Part shown: positions 27,160 to 35,976 of the stretch, in pieces
How the letters are laid out: every line of letters starts with the position of its first letter
Position numbering within the stretch: the first letter of the stretch is position 1
Assembly: GCF_003702045.1 (NCBI RefSeq)
Contig: NZ_RBTP01000015.1
Location: 62,001-126,000, forward strand
Direction: 5' to 3'
Source: Pseudomonas viridiflava
Lineage (GTDB): Bacteria > Pseudomonadota > Gammaproteobacteria > Pseudomonadales > Pseudomonadaceae
DNA length: 64,000 nt
Notes under the pieces: model-generated
Databases searched by the model: none
The model's input: the letters and a program-made list of their open reading frames with translations, nothing else
Told to the model about the DNA's origin: nothing
Program-made: the position numbers and the translations under genes

Positions 27160-27288
27160 GTCTTGTCAAACCACCGATCCGTCTGAGCGGATTCTGGGTC
27201 GCACGCACCATGGTCTGAGGACCAAGTATGTTGATACGTGCCGGACGAGCGTGAGGCTCGTGGGAGACTACTCCCCTAGGACGGAGCG
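27145..27288 (-). promoter_or_regulatory. yybP-ykoY manganese riboswitch aptamer
   Basis: On the minus strand the conserved blocks occur in order: CCTAGGGGAGTAGTC (about 27266-27280), ATCAACATACTTGG in the second leg (about 27222-27235) and CAAGACC followed by TATGACAC at the 3' end. These are hallmarks of the Mn2+-sensing yybP-ykoY class (as upstream of E. coli mntP and alx). It precedes the GDT1-family exporter, the classic gene for this RNA. Confidence 0.92.
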
Positions 27289-27327
27289 GATTCTGCCCTT
27301 GCAAAATCCTTTCGGCAAGCTCTTATT

Positions 27328-28326
27328 TTAAGAACGTTTGGCGCTATAGATCTTGAAGCCATTACCTTGCGCACGTACTTCGCAGGTGCCGACGTGTTCT
27401 TCGATCAGCGGCTGATAGCGCAGGAAGTTGTTGGCAACCAAGCGCAGTTCGCCGCCTGATTTCAGATGTTGACGTGCTTTTCGCAGCAGGTTTTCGGTCG
27501 CCATGTAGTCAGTATGAACACCGACATGAAAAGGCGGATTGCTCAAAATCGTGTTCAATCCCATCGGCGCGGCGTCGATTCCGTCGCCGGTCAAAACCTC
27601 TGCTTCAAGACCATTGGCTGCCAGAGTCAGGCGCGAACTGGCCGTCGCGAACGCGTCCACATCCAGCATCACCACCTCGTTATGCGGGTAACGACGCTTT
27701 ACCGCAGCACCGAGAACGCCCGCGCCACAGCCGAAGTCCAGCAGATTGCCGCTCGGGAGCTTGTCGATATTTTCCAGAAGCAACGCCGAACCCCGGTCCA
27801 GGCGGCCGTGGCTGAACACGCCGGGAAGGCTGATGACCGTGAGCGGGCCGTCCTGCAGGTCGATCTGATAAGGCTTGGCGAGGCTTTCCAGGCTGACGGC
27901 CTGTGGAGCCGTTTCAACCGTCACTTGCCAGAGCTGGCAATGACGGGCGCTGTCGAGTTTGCGAGCTCGCCCGAACGGGCTCAGTTGCCGTGCGGCGGCT
28001 TCGATACCGCCACGCTTCTCGCCGACCAGAAACAGTTCGCGGCCCTGAAGGCGCGAGGCCAGTGCGTTGAGCAGGTAATCGGTCAGGTCGCGGGCCTTGG
28101 GCAGGAACAGCACCGCAGCGTCGAACGGTTGCTCCGGTGCTTCGACACCAAAGTGAGTACGCCCCTCGAAGCGTGCGTTCAGTGCCGCCTGATCACCCGC
28201 ATGCCAGCACCAGCCACGGGCATCCGGCAGCTTTCCGAGCAGGTCATCGGCAGGCAGACCGGCCAACAACAGCGAGCCCTGAAACAGCTCGGCCTGACGG
28301 AGTAACACTTCACTGCGCGGGTCCAT
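27328..28326 (-). CDS. rsmC: 16S rRNA (guanine(1207)-N(2))-methyltransferase
   Basis: 332-residue protein with two methyltransferase-like halves, the second holding the SAM-binding [13 protein letters not shown] block and the catalytic NPPFHVG motif near residue 262. It modifies G1207 of 16S rRNA in the small subunit. The length matches the family. It ends about 40 bases before the riboswitch on the same strand. Confidence 0.93.
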   Translation of the reverse strand: MDPRSEVLLRQAELFQGSLLLAGLPADDLLGKLPDARGWCWHAGDQAALNARFEGRTHFGVEAPEQPFDAAVLFLPKARDLTDYLLNALASRLQGRELFLVGEKRGGIEAAARQLSPFGRARKLDSARHCQLWQVTVETAPQAVSLESLAKPYQIDLQDGPLTVISLPGVFSHGRLDRGSALLLENIDKLPSGNLLDFGCGAGVLGAAVKRRYPHNEVVMLDVDAFATASSRLTLAANGLEAEVLTGDGIDAAPMGLNTILSNPPFHVGVHTDYMATENLLRKARQHLKSGGELRLVANNFLRYQPLIEEHVGTCEVRAQGNGFKIYSAKRS

Positions 28327-28437
28327 TGAATGGCTCCTGAAAAAGCGCGCAGTTTAACAGGATTGGCGAACGGGCATTCTGGAGAAAGGCGCAGGATTGG
28401 CAGTCTCTGACCCTCTGCGATCAAGTCTGCTTATACT

Positions 28438-28494
28438 GATCGTTCCTCACGCTCTGCGTGGGAATGCCGCTCAGGACGCTCCGTGTCCGGGCAC
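28438..28494. repeat. Intergenic palindromic repeat
   Basis: TCACGCTCTGCGTGGGA hairpin (CACGC/GCGTG) followed by GGACGCTCCGTGTCC (GGACnC/GTGTCC). The same pairing is seen in parts at 15255-15317 and 50872-50925, so it is a repeated family different from the GAGCGGACTTGTCCGC elements. Confidence 0.65.
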
Positions 28495-28510
28495 GTTGGG
28501 CCGCCAAACG

Positions 28511-29479
28511 CTATCCACTCACCACCCTGACCGGCGAACCGGCGAAGAACGCCCGTGCGTTCTCGACCACCTGGCTGATGATGCGCTGGCGGGCTTCCTT
28601 GGCGCCCCAGGCGCTGTGCGGGGTGATGATCAGGCGCGGAATATCGCCTGCCAGCAGGGGATTGCCTGCGGCAGGTGGCTCGACGCTCAACACATCCGAT
28701 GCAGCGCCGCCCAGATGACCATTGCGCAGGGCATCGGCCAGCGCCTGCTCGTTGATCAGCCCGCCGCGAGCGGTGTTGACGATGAACGCATGGGGCTTCA
28801 TCAGGCTCAGTTCGGGCGCGCCGATCATATCGCGGGTGTTTTCGTTGAGCGGGCAGTGCAAGGTGAGGGCATCGATTTGGGGCAGCAGTTCCGCAAGCGG
28901 CAGACGATCCCCACGCGCTGGCCGTCCCGGAATCTGACCCAGCAGAACGCGCATGCCGAATGCCTCCGCCAGCCGTGCCACCGCGCCGCCCAGTTCGCCA
29001 TGCCCCAGCAGGCCCAGCGTCTTGCCCTCCAGTTCGACTATGGGGAAATCCAGCAGGCAGAACTGCTTCGATTGTTGCCACAGTCCCTGATGCACGGCGT
29101 GCTGGTAATCCGGCAGGCGAGTGGCGAGCGCCAGCAGCAGAAGCAATGTGTGTTGAGCCACCGATGGCGTGCCGTAGCCCTGACAATTGCACACCGTTAC
29201 GCCCTGTTCGTGGGCCGAAACCAGATCGACATTGTTGGTGCCTGTCGCCGTCACCAGCACCAGTTTCAGGTCGGGACAAGCCACGAACGTGTCGGCATCG
29301 ATCACGATCTTATTGGTAATAGCGACCTGCGCACCTTTCAAGCGTTCTATCACTTGCGCCGGTTGCGTGCTGGCGTGCAGAACCAGTTCGCCGAAGCTTG
29401 CGTGCAGTGCCCCCAGATCCAGGTCGCCCAGGTCCAGCGAAGTGTGGTCGAGGAAAACTGCTCTGCCGGGATTGCTCAT
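28511..29479 (-). CDS. hprA: D-isomer-specific 2-hydroxyacid dehydrogenase (hydroxypyruvate/glyoxylate reductase)
   Basis: 322 residues. The Rossmann motif is GHGELGGAVARLAEAFGM in the middle, with the catalytic Arg region TARGG, the Glu region, and the catalytic His in TPHSAWGAKEARQR near the C-terminus. Probably reduces hydroxypyruvate or glyoxylate with NAD(P)H; the P. aeruginosa equivalent is annotated hprA and lies in a similar neighbourhood. It is divergent from the LysE gene. Confidence 0.87.
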   Translation of the reverse strand: MSNPGRAVFLDHTSLDLGDLDLGALHASFGELVLHASTQPAQVIERLKGAQVAITNKIVIDADTFVACPDLKLVLVTATGTNNVDLVSAHEQGVTVCNCQGYGTPSVAQHTLLLLLALATRLPDYQHAVHQGLWQQSKQFCLLDFPIVELEGKTLGLLGHGELGGAVARLAEAFGMRVLLGQIPGRPARGDRLPLAELLPQIDALTLHCPLNENTRDMIGAPELSLMKPHAFIVNTARGGLINEQALADALRNGHLGGAASDVLSVEPPAAGNPLLAGDIPRLIITPHSAWGAKEARQRIISQVVENARAFFAGSPVRVVSG

Positions 29480-29565
29480 AGCTGTACCTTTTGCCAGGAA
29501 AATGAAAAGCGTAGTGTGAGCAGCCTATCAGAGCCAATGCTCGTCACTCTTTCCCAGGAGGCCCC

Positions 29566-30195
29566 ATGTACTGGGCAGAATTTCTCACCGTCGCGTTGAT
29601 CCATTTGCTGGCCGTTGCCAGCCCCGGACCTGACTTCGCGGTGGTGGTGCGCGAGAGTGTGACGCATGGCCGTAAGGCGGGCACATGGGCGGCGCTCGGC
29701 GTGGGTTCGGCCATTTTCGTGCACGTCGGCTATTCGTTGCTGGGTATCGGGATCATCGTTTCCCAATCCATCGTGCTGTTCAATGCGTTGAAATGGGCTG
29801 CGGCGGCCTACCTGCTCTACATCGGTTTCAAGGCGCTGCGCGCCAAGCCGGCCAGTGCCTCGGATGACCTCATCAAGCCTGCCGCGAGCGAGCGCACCGC
29901 TCGGGGTGCCTACGTGAGCGGTTTTGTCACCAATGGTCTCAATCCCAAGGCGACGCTGTTTTTTCTGTCGCTGTTCACCGTGGTGATCAACCCGCACACC
30001 CCGCTGCTGGTGCAGGGCGGCTACGGTATTTACCTGGCCGTCGCCACTGCGCTGTGGTTTTGTCTGGTCGCCCGCCTGTTCAGCCAGGCCCGGGTGCGTG
30101 CCGGTTTTGCCCGCATGGGCCACTGGTTCGACCGTGCAATGGGTGGGGTTTTGGTGGCGCTGGGCGTGAAGCTTGCGTTGACTGAGGTGCATTGA
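29566..30195 (+). CDS. LysE family translocator
   Basis: 209-residue inner-membrane exporter of the LysE/RhtB type with about six hydrophobic segments. The N-terminal LLAVASPGPDFAVVVRESVTHG and central FVTNGLNPKATLFFLSLF are family signatures. It exports amino acids or their derivatives; the substrate cannot be told. AGGAG lies 5 bases before the ATG. Confidence 0.9.
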   Translation: MYWAEFLTVALIHLLAVASPGPDFAVVVRESVTHGRKAGTWAALGVGSAIFVHVGYSLLGIGIIVSQSIVLFNALKWAAAAYLLYIGFKALRAKPASASDDLIKPAASERTARGAYVSGFVTNGLNPKATLFFLSLFTVVINPHTPLLVQGGYGIYLAVATALWFCLVARLFSQARVRAGFARMGHWFDRAMGGVLVALGVKLALTEVH

Positions 30196-30377
30196 GTCTC
30201 GAGCCACTGCACAGGCCGGTCTGAGCCAAGGGAGAGCGGAATTGCGCTCGTGTGCCGCTTGCCAGACGCCTGCAAGCGCTCATGAACAAATCACCATTTC
30301 GGCTGATTTGCCTGGCGAGGCAAGTAGCTAGAGTCCATATTTCAGGCTTGGCCTGCGAACTTTGAAAAGGGACTCAT

Positions 30378-32060
30378 ATGTTACAGACTCGCGTTCTTCC
30401 GCCAGCCGATGGCGCTTATCAGTACCCTCTGTTGCTAAAACGGCTTCTGATGTCTGGAAGCCGCTACGAAAAAACGCGTGAGATCGTCTACCGGGACTCG
30501 GTTCGCTATACCTACCCTCAACTGAACGAGCGGATCTGTCGCCTTGCCAACGCGCTGACCGCTGCAGGCGTCAAGGCCGGTGATACCGTGGCGGTCATGG
30601 ATTGGGACAGCCATCGTTATCTGGAGTGCATGTTTGCCATCCCCATGATTGGCGCAGTCATCCATACCGTTAACGTGCGCCTGTCACCCGAGCAGATCGC
30701 CTACACCATCAACCACGCCGATGACCGTGTCGTCCTGGTCAACAGCGAGTTCGTGGGGCTTTACCAGGCAATTGCGGGGCACCTGACCACCGTCGAAAAA
30801 ACCCTGCTGCTGACCGATCTGCCGGAAAAGACCGCCGACCTGCCGAATCTGGTCGGCGAGTACGAACAATTGCTGGCCGCAGCGAGCCCCGAGTACGAAT
30901 TCGAGGATTTCGACGAGAACTCGGTCGCCACGATGTTCTACACCACCGGCACCACGGGTAACCCCAAGGGCGTGTATTTCACCCACCGACAGCTGGTCCT
31001 GCACACGATGGGCGTGGCGACCATCATGGGCTGTATCGACAGTGTCCGGTTGCTGGGCACCGATGATGTCTACATGCCGATCACGCCGATGTTCCACGTA
31101 CACGCGTGGGGTGTGCCGTACGCGGCGACGATGCTGGGGCTCAAGCAGGTCTACCCCGGTCGCTACGACCCCGAATTGCTCGTCGAACTGTGGCGCAAGG
31201 AAAAAGTGACGTTCTCCCACTGCGTCCCGACCATCATGCAGATGGTGCTCAACGCCAAGTCTGCTGCGGACATCGATTTCGGTGGCTGGAAAATCATCAT
31301 TGGCGGCAGTTCGCTCACCCGCACACTCTACAAGGCCGCCAAGGCGAAAGGCATTCAGCTCACGGCGGCGTACGGCATGTCCGAAACCGGGCCGCTGATT
31401 TCCGTGGCGCACATCAACGAAGAGCTCAAGGCCGGCACTGACGACGAGCGTATTACTTACCGTATCAAGGCGGGTGTGCCCGGCATGCTGGTGGACGCAG
31501 CAATCGTCGATGAACACGGTAATTTCCTGCCTGCCGACGGCGAAACCCAAGGCGAACTGGTGCTGCGTGCGCCGTGGCTGAGCGAAAGCTATTACCGCGA
31601 ACCTGGCAAAGGTGCCGAACTGTGGGCGGGTGGCTGGCTGCATACGGGGGATGTGGCCACGCTCGATGGCATGGGGTTCATCGACATTCGTGACCGGATC
31701 AAGGACGTTATCAAGACGGGGGGCGAATGGATTTCCTCGCTGGAACTGGAGGACTTGTGCAGCCGGCATCCTGCGGTGCGTGAGGTGGCCGTCGTCGGTA
31801 TCGCGGATCCGCAGTGGGGCGAGCGACCGTTTGCGTTGCTGGTGGTACGCGAAGGTCACGAACTCGACGCTAAGATTTTGAAAGAACACCTCAGGCCGTT
31901 TGTCGAGCAAGGTCACATCAACAAGTGGGCCATTCCCAGCCAGATCGCGCTTGTTACTGAAATTCCCAAGACCAGCGTGGGCAAACTCGACAAAAAGCGC
32001 ATGCGTCTGGATATCGTCGAATGGCAAAGCACCAACAGTGCGTTTCTTTCGACCCTTTAG
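30378..32060 (+). CDS. Fatty acid--CoA ligase (AlkK-like, medium/long chain)
   Basis: 560-residue ANL-family enzyme that activates fatty acids with ATP to acyl-CoA. The AMP-binding P-loop is YTTGTTGNPKG near residue 192, followed by YGMSETGP, GWLHTGD and the hinge DRIKDVIKTGGEWIS, with the C-terminal catalytic Lys in TSVGKLDKKRMR. It is closest in pattern to AlkK-type medium-chain ligases. It precedes the DUF1302/DUF1329 pair after a 363-base gap. Confidence 0.9.
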   Translation: MLQTRVLPPADGAYQYPLLLKRLLMSGSRYEKTREIVYRDSVRYTYPQLNERICRLANALTAAGVKAGDTVAVMDWDSHRYLECMFAIPMIGAVIHTVNVRLSPEQIAYTINHADDRVVLVNSEFVGLYQAIAGHLTTVEKTLLLTDLPEKTADLPNLVGEYEQLLAAASPEYEFEDFDENSVATMFYTTGTTGNPKGVYFTHRQLVLHTMGVATIMGCIDSVRLLGTDDVYMPITPMFHVHAWGVPYAATMLGLKQVYPGRYDPELLVELWRKEKVTFSHCVPTIMQMVLNAKSAADIDFGGWKIIIGGSSLTRTLYKAAKAKGIQLTAAYGMSETGPLISVAHINEELKAGTDDERITYRIKAGVPGMLVDAAIVDEHGNFLPADGETQGELVLRAPWLSESYYREPGKGAELWAGGWLHTGDVATLDGMGFIDIRDRIKDVIKTGGEWISSLELEDLCSRHPAVREVAVVGIADPQWGERPFALLVVREGHELDAKILKEHLRPFVEQGHINKWAIPSQIALVTEIPKTSVGKLDKKRMRLDIVEWQSTNSAFLSTL

Positions 32061-32423
32061 CCTTTTTTCACCTCGTTCGCCTGCCGTACCGCTCAGGACG
32101 GCAGGCGCTTGAGTCGCCAGTGGTGACCCTCTGCTTGCCAAATCGCCAATTTCAGCCATTCTCCCCTCCAGGTCTGCTGTTCCGAACCTTCGGAACAGCC
32201 GGGCCAGAGGCGTTGATGCTGCAAATCACACTTTAGAGGGATCAAGCCTCAACGCCTGCTGGATATAGTCGGCATAGGGAATGCGCAAGAGCGGAGCCAT
32301 ACATTGTGTGTTAGCCATTCAGGCTGCCTGATGGATGTTGACAGTCGGTTATTGATTCGACGGTTGAGTCGTTTTTGGATGTTCCCCACTGCCATAACAA
32401 TAAAAGCACAAGGAGTCGCGTCG
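32061..32423. other. 363-base gap before the DUF1302 gene
   Basis: No gene or REP unit is visible. The region holds a diverged GTTCCGAACCTTCGGAACAGC palindrome (GTTCCGAA/TTCGGAAC, 32176-32196) and the leader of the DUF1302 gene, with AACAATAA at 32396-32403 and an AAGGAG site at 32410. The promoter for the DUF1302-DUF1329 unit should lie here, but I cannot place it. Confidence 0.55.
32396..32403 (+). promoter_or_regulatory. Candidate Hfq/Crc catabolite-activity motif before the DUF1302 gene
   Basis: AACAATAA fits the AAnAAnAA motif bound in mRNA by Hfq with Crc during carbon catabolite repression in Pseudomonas. It ends 6 bases before the AAGGAG ribosome site, where binding would block translation. 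Confidence 0.5.
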
Positions 32424-34361
32424 ATGACCACAACCAACCCCTTCTGGCGCCGGGCAAAATTGCCTTTGGCTGTCAGTCTCGCCTCTTCGCTCGCCGGCCC
32501 TGCTTTCGGCGTCACGTTCAATGTCGGTGAGATTGAAGGCAGCTTCGATTCATCGCTTTCGGTCGGTGCCAGCTGGTCGACCGAAAAGGCCAACAAGAAC
32601 CTGATCGGCGCCAACAATGGTGGACGCGGTTTGTCGCAGACCTCTGACGATGGCCACTTGAATTTCAAGCGTGGGGAGACGTTTTCGAAGATCTTCAAGG
32701 GCATCCATGATCTGGAGCTGAAGTACGGCGACACCGGCGTGTTCGTGCGTGGCAAGTATTGGTATGACTTCGAACTCAAGGACGAAGGTCGCGAGTTCAA
32801 GGACATCAGCGACTCGGGCCGCAAAGAAGGCGCCAAGTCGTCCGGGTTCCAGTTGCTCGACGCCTTCGTGTACCACAACTATTCCATCGCTGATCAGCCG
32901 GGTGCCGTGCGTTTCGGTAAGCAGGTTATCAGTTGGGGTGAAAGCACCTTCATCGGGGGCGGTATCAACAGCGTCAACCCGATCGACGTGTCGGCGTTTC
33001 GCCGTCCTGGCTCGGAAATCAAGGAAGGCCTGATTCCGGTCAACATGTTCTACCTCTCGCAAAGCCTGACCGACAACCTGTCTGCCGAAGGTTTCTACCA
33101 ACTGGAGTGGGACCAGACGGTTGTCGACAACTGCGGTACATTCTTCTCGCAGCCCGATGTGATCGCCGACGGTTGCGAAAACAACCTGGCCGTATTGCGC
33201 AGTCGCAGCGGCCTGAACACCTCGCTCGCCGCCGCCGGGCTTCCAGCCGCGGCACGTGGCGCGGTCTTCAACTCGCTCAGCCAACAGGGCGTGGTGTTCG
33301 GCAATCCTGACGAAGGCGCGGTCGTGCGCCGAGGCCCTGACCGTGATGCACGGGACAGCGGCCAGTTCGGTTTTGCCTTGCGCTACAACTACGAGCCGCT
33401 GGACACCGAGTTCGGCGCGTACATGATGAATTACCACAGCCGTGCGCCGATCTTCAGCGGTCGCGGTGGCTCGGCTGCCTCGTTCAGCCCGGCCGGTCTG
33501 GTGGGTTCGCTGGTGCGCAACGGTATTCCGCAAGCCACCGCCGCCCGTCTGGCACCTACCTTGCTGCCCGTCGTGGTGGCCGGTAACTCCAGCTACTACG
33601 TCGAATACCCCGAAGACATTCGTCTTTATGGCCTGAGTTTCTCCACCACGCTGCCCACCGGCACGGCATGGAGTGGCGAGATCAGCTACCGTCCGAACGC
33701 GCCGATCCAGGTCAACACCACCGACATCCTGTACTCGGGTATTTCGCCGCTCAACCCTAACGTGTCGCTGTTGAACGGACAGCCAAACACTGATCAACCC
33801 GGCTATCGCCGCAAGGAAATCACCCAGCTGCAGACCACCTTCACCCAGTTCTTCGATCAGGTCATGGGTGCCGAGCGCCTGACCCTGGTCGGCGAAGTGG
33901 GCTTCACGCACGTTGGCGGTCTGGAAAGCACGTCCGAGATTCGCTATGGCCGTGACCCGGTCTACGGCCCAGGCCCGCTGCCGGGTGGCCAGTGTGCGAC
34001 GCTCAACGCAGGCACGTTGACCGGTGCCGATCAGAACAACCTGACCCGCTATTGCGAGAACGACGGATTCACTACTTCCAACTCCTGGGGCTACCGCGCT
34101 CGCGCCATCTGGGACTACAACAGCTTCTTTGCCGGTGTGAACCTGCGCCCCAGCGTGGCCTGGTCGCATGACGTCAAAGGCTACTCGCCAGGCCCTGGCG
34201 GCAACTTCGAGGAAGGACGCAAGGCGGTCAGTCTCGGTCTGGATGCCGAGTACCAGAATACGTATACCGCAGCCCTTTCCTACACCAACTTCTTCGACGG
34301 GAAGTACACCACGGTGGATGACCGCGACTTCGTTGCGCTCAGCTTCGGCATGAACTTCTAA
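32424..34361 (+). CDS. DUF1302 family outer-membrane beta-barrel protein
   Basis: 645 residues. The N-terminal export signal ends near ...SSLAGPAFGVTF and is followed by a long series of alternating, aromatic-rich strands typical of outer-membrane barrels, closing with VDDRDFVALSFGMNF (terminal Phe). DUF1302 proteins are found with DUF1329 partners in hydrophobic-compound or lipid-related loci; transport is inferred, not shown. The ATG at 32424 has AAGGAG in front; an upstream in-frame start at 32304 is rejected. The DUF1329 gene follows within 20-30 bases. Confidence 0.9.
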   Translation: MTTTNPFWRRAKLPLAVSLASSLAGPAFGVTFNVGEIEGSFDSSLSVGASWSTEKANKNLIGANNGGRGLSQTSDDGHLNFKRGETFSKIFKGIHDLELKYGDTGVFVRGKYWYDFELKDEGREFKDISDSGRKEGAKSSGFQLLDAFVYHNYSIADQPGAVRFGKQVISWGESTFIGGGINSVNPIDVSAFRRPGSEIKEGLIPVNMFYLSQSLTDNLSAEGFYQLEWDQTVVDNCGTFFSQPDVIADGCENNLAVLRSRSGLNTSLAAAGLPAAARGAVFNSLSQQGVVFGNPDEGAVVRRGPDRDARDSGQFGFALRYNYEPLDTEFGAYMMNYHSRAPIFSGRGGSAASFSPAGLVGSLVRNGIPQATAARLAPTLLPVVVAGNSSYYVEYPEDIRLYGLSFSTTLPTGTAWSGEISYRPNAPIQVNTTDILYSGISPLNPNVSLLNGQPNTDQPGYRRKEITQLQTTFTQFFDQVMGAERLTLVGEVGFTHVGGLESTSEIRYGRDPVYGPGPLPGGQCATLNAGTLTGADQNNLTRYCENDGFTTSNSWGYRARAIWDYNSFFAGVNLRPSVAWSHDVKGYSPGPGGNFEEGRKAVSLGLDAEYQNTYTAALSYTNFFDGKYTTVDDRDFVALSFGMNF

Positions 34362-34379
34362 GAACACGGTTTTTTCGGG

Positions 34380-35756
34380 ATGACGATCAATATGAAAATA
34401 ACAAAGGGTCTTTTGCAAGCCGGTCTGTTGGGCGTGTCGTTGTTGGCGACCAGCGTCATGGCGGCGGTGTCTGAATCCGAAGCGGCAAAACTGGGGACTT
34501 CCCTGACGCCGATGGGGGCCGAGAAGGCGGGGAACGCGGCGAACACCATTCCGGCCTGGACGCCCATGCCGAAGAATGCTGGAGCAGTGGACAGCAAAGG
34601 CTTCCTGGCGAACCCTTACGCCAGCGAAAAACCGCTGTTCACCATCACTGCAGCCAGCGTCGAACAGTACAAGGACAAGCTGGCTCCCGGCCAATACGCT
34701 ATGTTCAAGCGTTACCCGGACAGCTACAGAATTCCTGTGTACCCGACGCACCGTGGTGCGAACGTGCCGGATGATGTGTACGCAGCGATCAAGCGGAACG
34801 CGACCACCACCAAGCTGGTCGGCGGCGGCAGCGGACTGGAGAACTTCGACACTGCCATCCCGTTCCCGATTCCTGCCAACGGCGTTGAGGTGATCTGGAA
34901 CCACATCACCCGTTACCGTGGCGGCAGTGTGAAGCGTCTGGTCACCCAGGCGACTCCACAGCCTAACGGCTCCTACAGCCTGGTGTATTTCGCCGACCAG
35001 TTCGTGTTCCGCGACAAGATGCGCGATTTCGATCCGAAGAATCCGGGCAACATTCTGTTCTACTTCAAGCAGGAAGTGACCGCGCCAGCGCGTCTCGCCG
35101 GCGGTGTGCTGCTGGTCCACGAAACCCTCGATCAGGTGAAAGAACCGCGTTCGGCCTGGCTGTACAACGCCGGTCAGCGTCGCGTGCGTCGTGCGCCGCA
35201 GGTGTCGTATGACGGTCCGGGTACTGCATCCGACGGTCTGCGTACGTCCGACAACCTGGACATGTACAACGGCGCGCCGGATCGCTACGACTGGAAACTG
35301 GTCGGCAAGCAGGAAATGTACATCGCGTCCAACAGCCACAAGCTGGACGACCCGACGCTCAAGTACGCCGACATCATCAAGGCTGGCCACATCAACCAGG
35401 ACCTGACCCGTTACGAACTGCGCCGCGTGTGGCACGTGACGGCCACCCTGAAAGAAGGCCAGCGCCACATCTACGCCAAGCGTGATTTCTTCATTGACGA
35501 AGACACCTGGCAGGCTGCGGTGATCGACCATTACGACGGTCGTGGCCAATTGTGGCGCGTCGCCGAGGCGCATGCCGAGAACTACTACGACAAGCAAGTG
35601 CCGTGGTACGCCATCGAAACGCTGTACGACTTGCAATCGGGCCGCTATGTGGCGCTGGGCATGAAAAACGAAGAGAAGCGTGCCTACGAGTTCGGCTTCA
35701 CGGCTGGCACCAGCGACTTCACGCCCAACGCGCTGCGTCAGGAAGGCGTTCGTTAA
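34380..35756 (+). CDS. DUF1329 family periplasmic protein
   Basis: 457-458 residues with a signal peptide (GLLQAGLLGVSLLATSVMAA, cleavage near residue 29) and the DUF1329 body, ending near FTPNALRQEGVR. The family fold resembles lipid-carrier proteins such as LolB, so it may hand a hydrophobic ligand to or from the DUF1302 barrel. The start is either 34380 or 34392. It is co-transcribed with DUF1302, and a terminator follows. Confidence 0.9.
   Translation: MTINMKITKGLLQAGLLGVSLLATSVMAAVSESEAAKLGTSLTPMGAEKAGNAANTIPAWTPMPKNAGAVDSKGFLANPYASEKPLFTITAASVEQYKDKLAPGQYAMFKRYPDSYRIPVYPTHRGANVPDDVYAAIKRNATTTKLVGGGSGLENFDTAIPFPIPANGVEVIWNHITRYRGGSVKRLVTQATPQPNGSYSLVYFADQFVFRDKMRDFDPKNPGNILFYFKQEVTAPARLAGGVLLVHETLDQVKEPRSAWLYNAGQRRVRRAPQVSYDGPGTASDGLRTSDNLDMYNGAPDRYDWKLVGKQEMYIASNSHKLDDPTLKYADIIKAGHINQDLTRYELRRVWHVTATLKEGQRHIYAKRDFFIDEDTWQAAVIDHYDGRGQLWRVAEAHAENYYDKQVPWYAIETLYDLQSGRYVALGMKNEEKRAYEFGFTAGTSDFTPNALRQEGVR
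34397..34404 (+). promoter_or_regulatory. Candidate Hfq/Crc motif at the DUF1329 start
   Basis: AATAACAA, again of the form AAnAAnAA, begins 5 bases after the A of the ATG at 34392, inside the translation start region. Together with the motif at 32396 it suggests that the pair is under catabolite repression. Confidence 0.45.
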
Positions 35757-35765
35757 GCAACGGTA

Positions 35766-35796
35766 GGTAGCGCCTCCGTATACAGGAGGCGCTACC
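35766..35796 (+). terminator. Long perfect hairpin after the DUF1329 gene
   Basis: GGTAGCGCCTCC, 7-base loop, GGAGGCGCTACC: 12 perfect pairs, 9 bases after the stop. No T-run follows, so it may protect the mRNA 3' end or act with the true terminator at 35816. Confidence 0.7.
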
Positions 35797-35815
35797 TAAA
35801 CGACGTTTGAACAGC

Positions 35816-35839
35816 AAAGCCCCGTCCGCGGGGCTTTTT
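35816..35839 (+). terminator. Rho-independent terminator
   Basis: AAAGCCCCG-TCCG-CGGGGCTTTTT. GC stem with T-run, ending the DUF1302-DUF1329 transcript before the LuxR-type gene. Confidence 0.9.
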
Positions 35840-35976
35840 CACGTTCGCCCACCCGCCTTATAAGCTGTAGGAATTTTGTTACAGTCTTTTCGGTGATGAA
35901 CTTTCAAAACCCTTCTCGAACCCGCTAGTCTCCGAAACCGTTACGCCGAAAAAACTGATCCCTACAAGAGCCGGCC

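Noticed and set aside
30684..32159. A 491-codon minus-strand open frame over the acyl-CoA ligase
   Set aside because: Shadow frame of a well-supported ANL-family gene; the composition (His, Gln, Val rich) is typical of antisense translation.
32550..35636. A 1028-codon open frame on the minus strand
   Set aside because: It lies opposite the DUF1302 and DUF1329 genes in a GC-rich region, where the antisense frame stays open because of codon bias. Its translation shows no domain, and the plus-strand genes have signals, ribosome sites and family matches.
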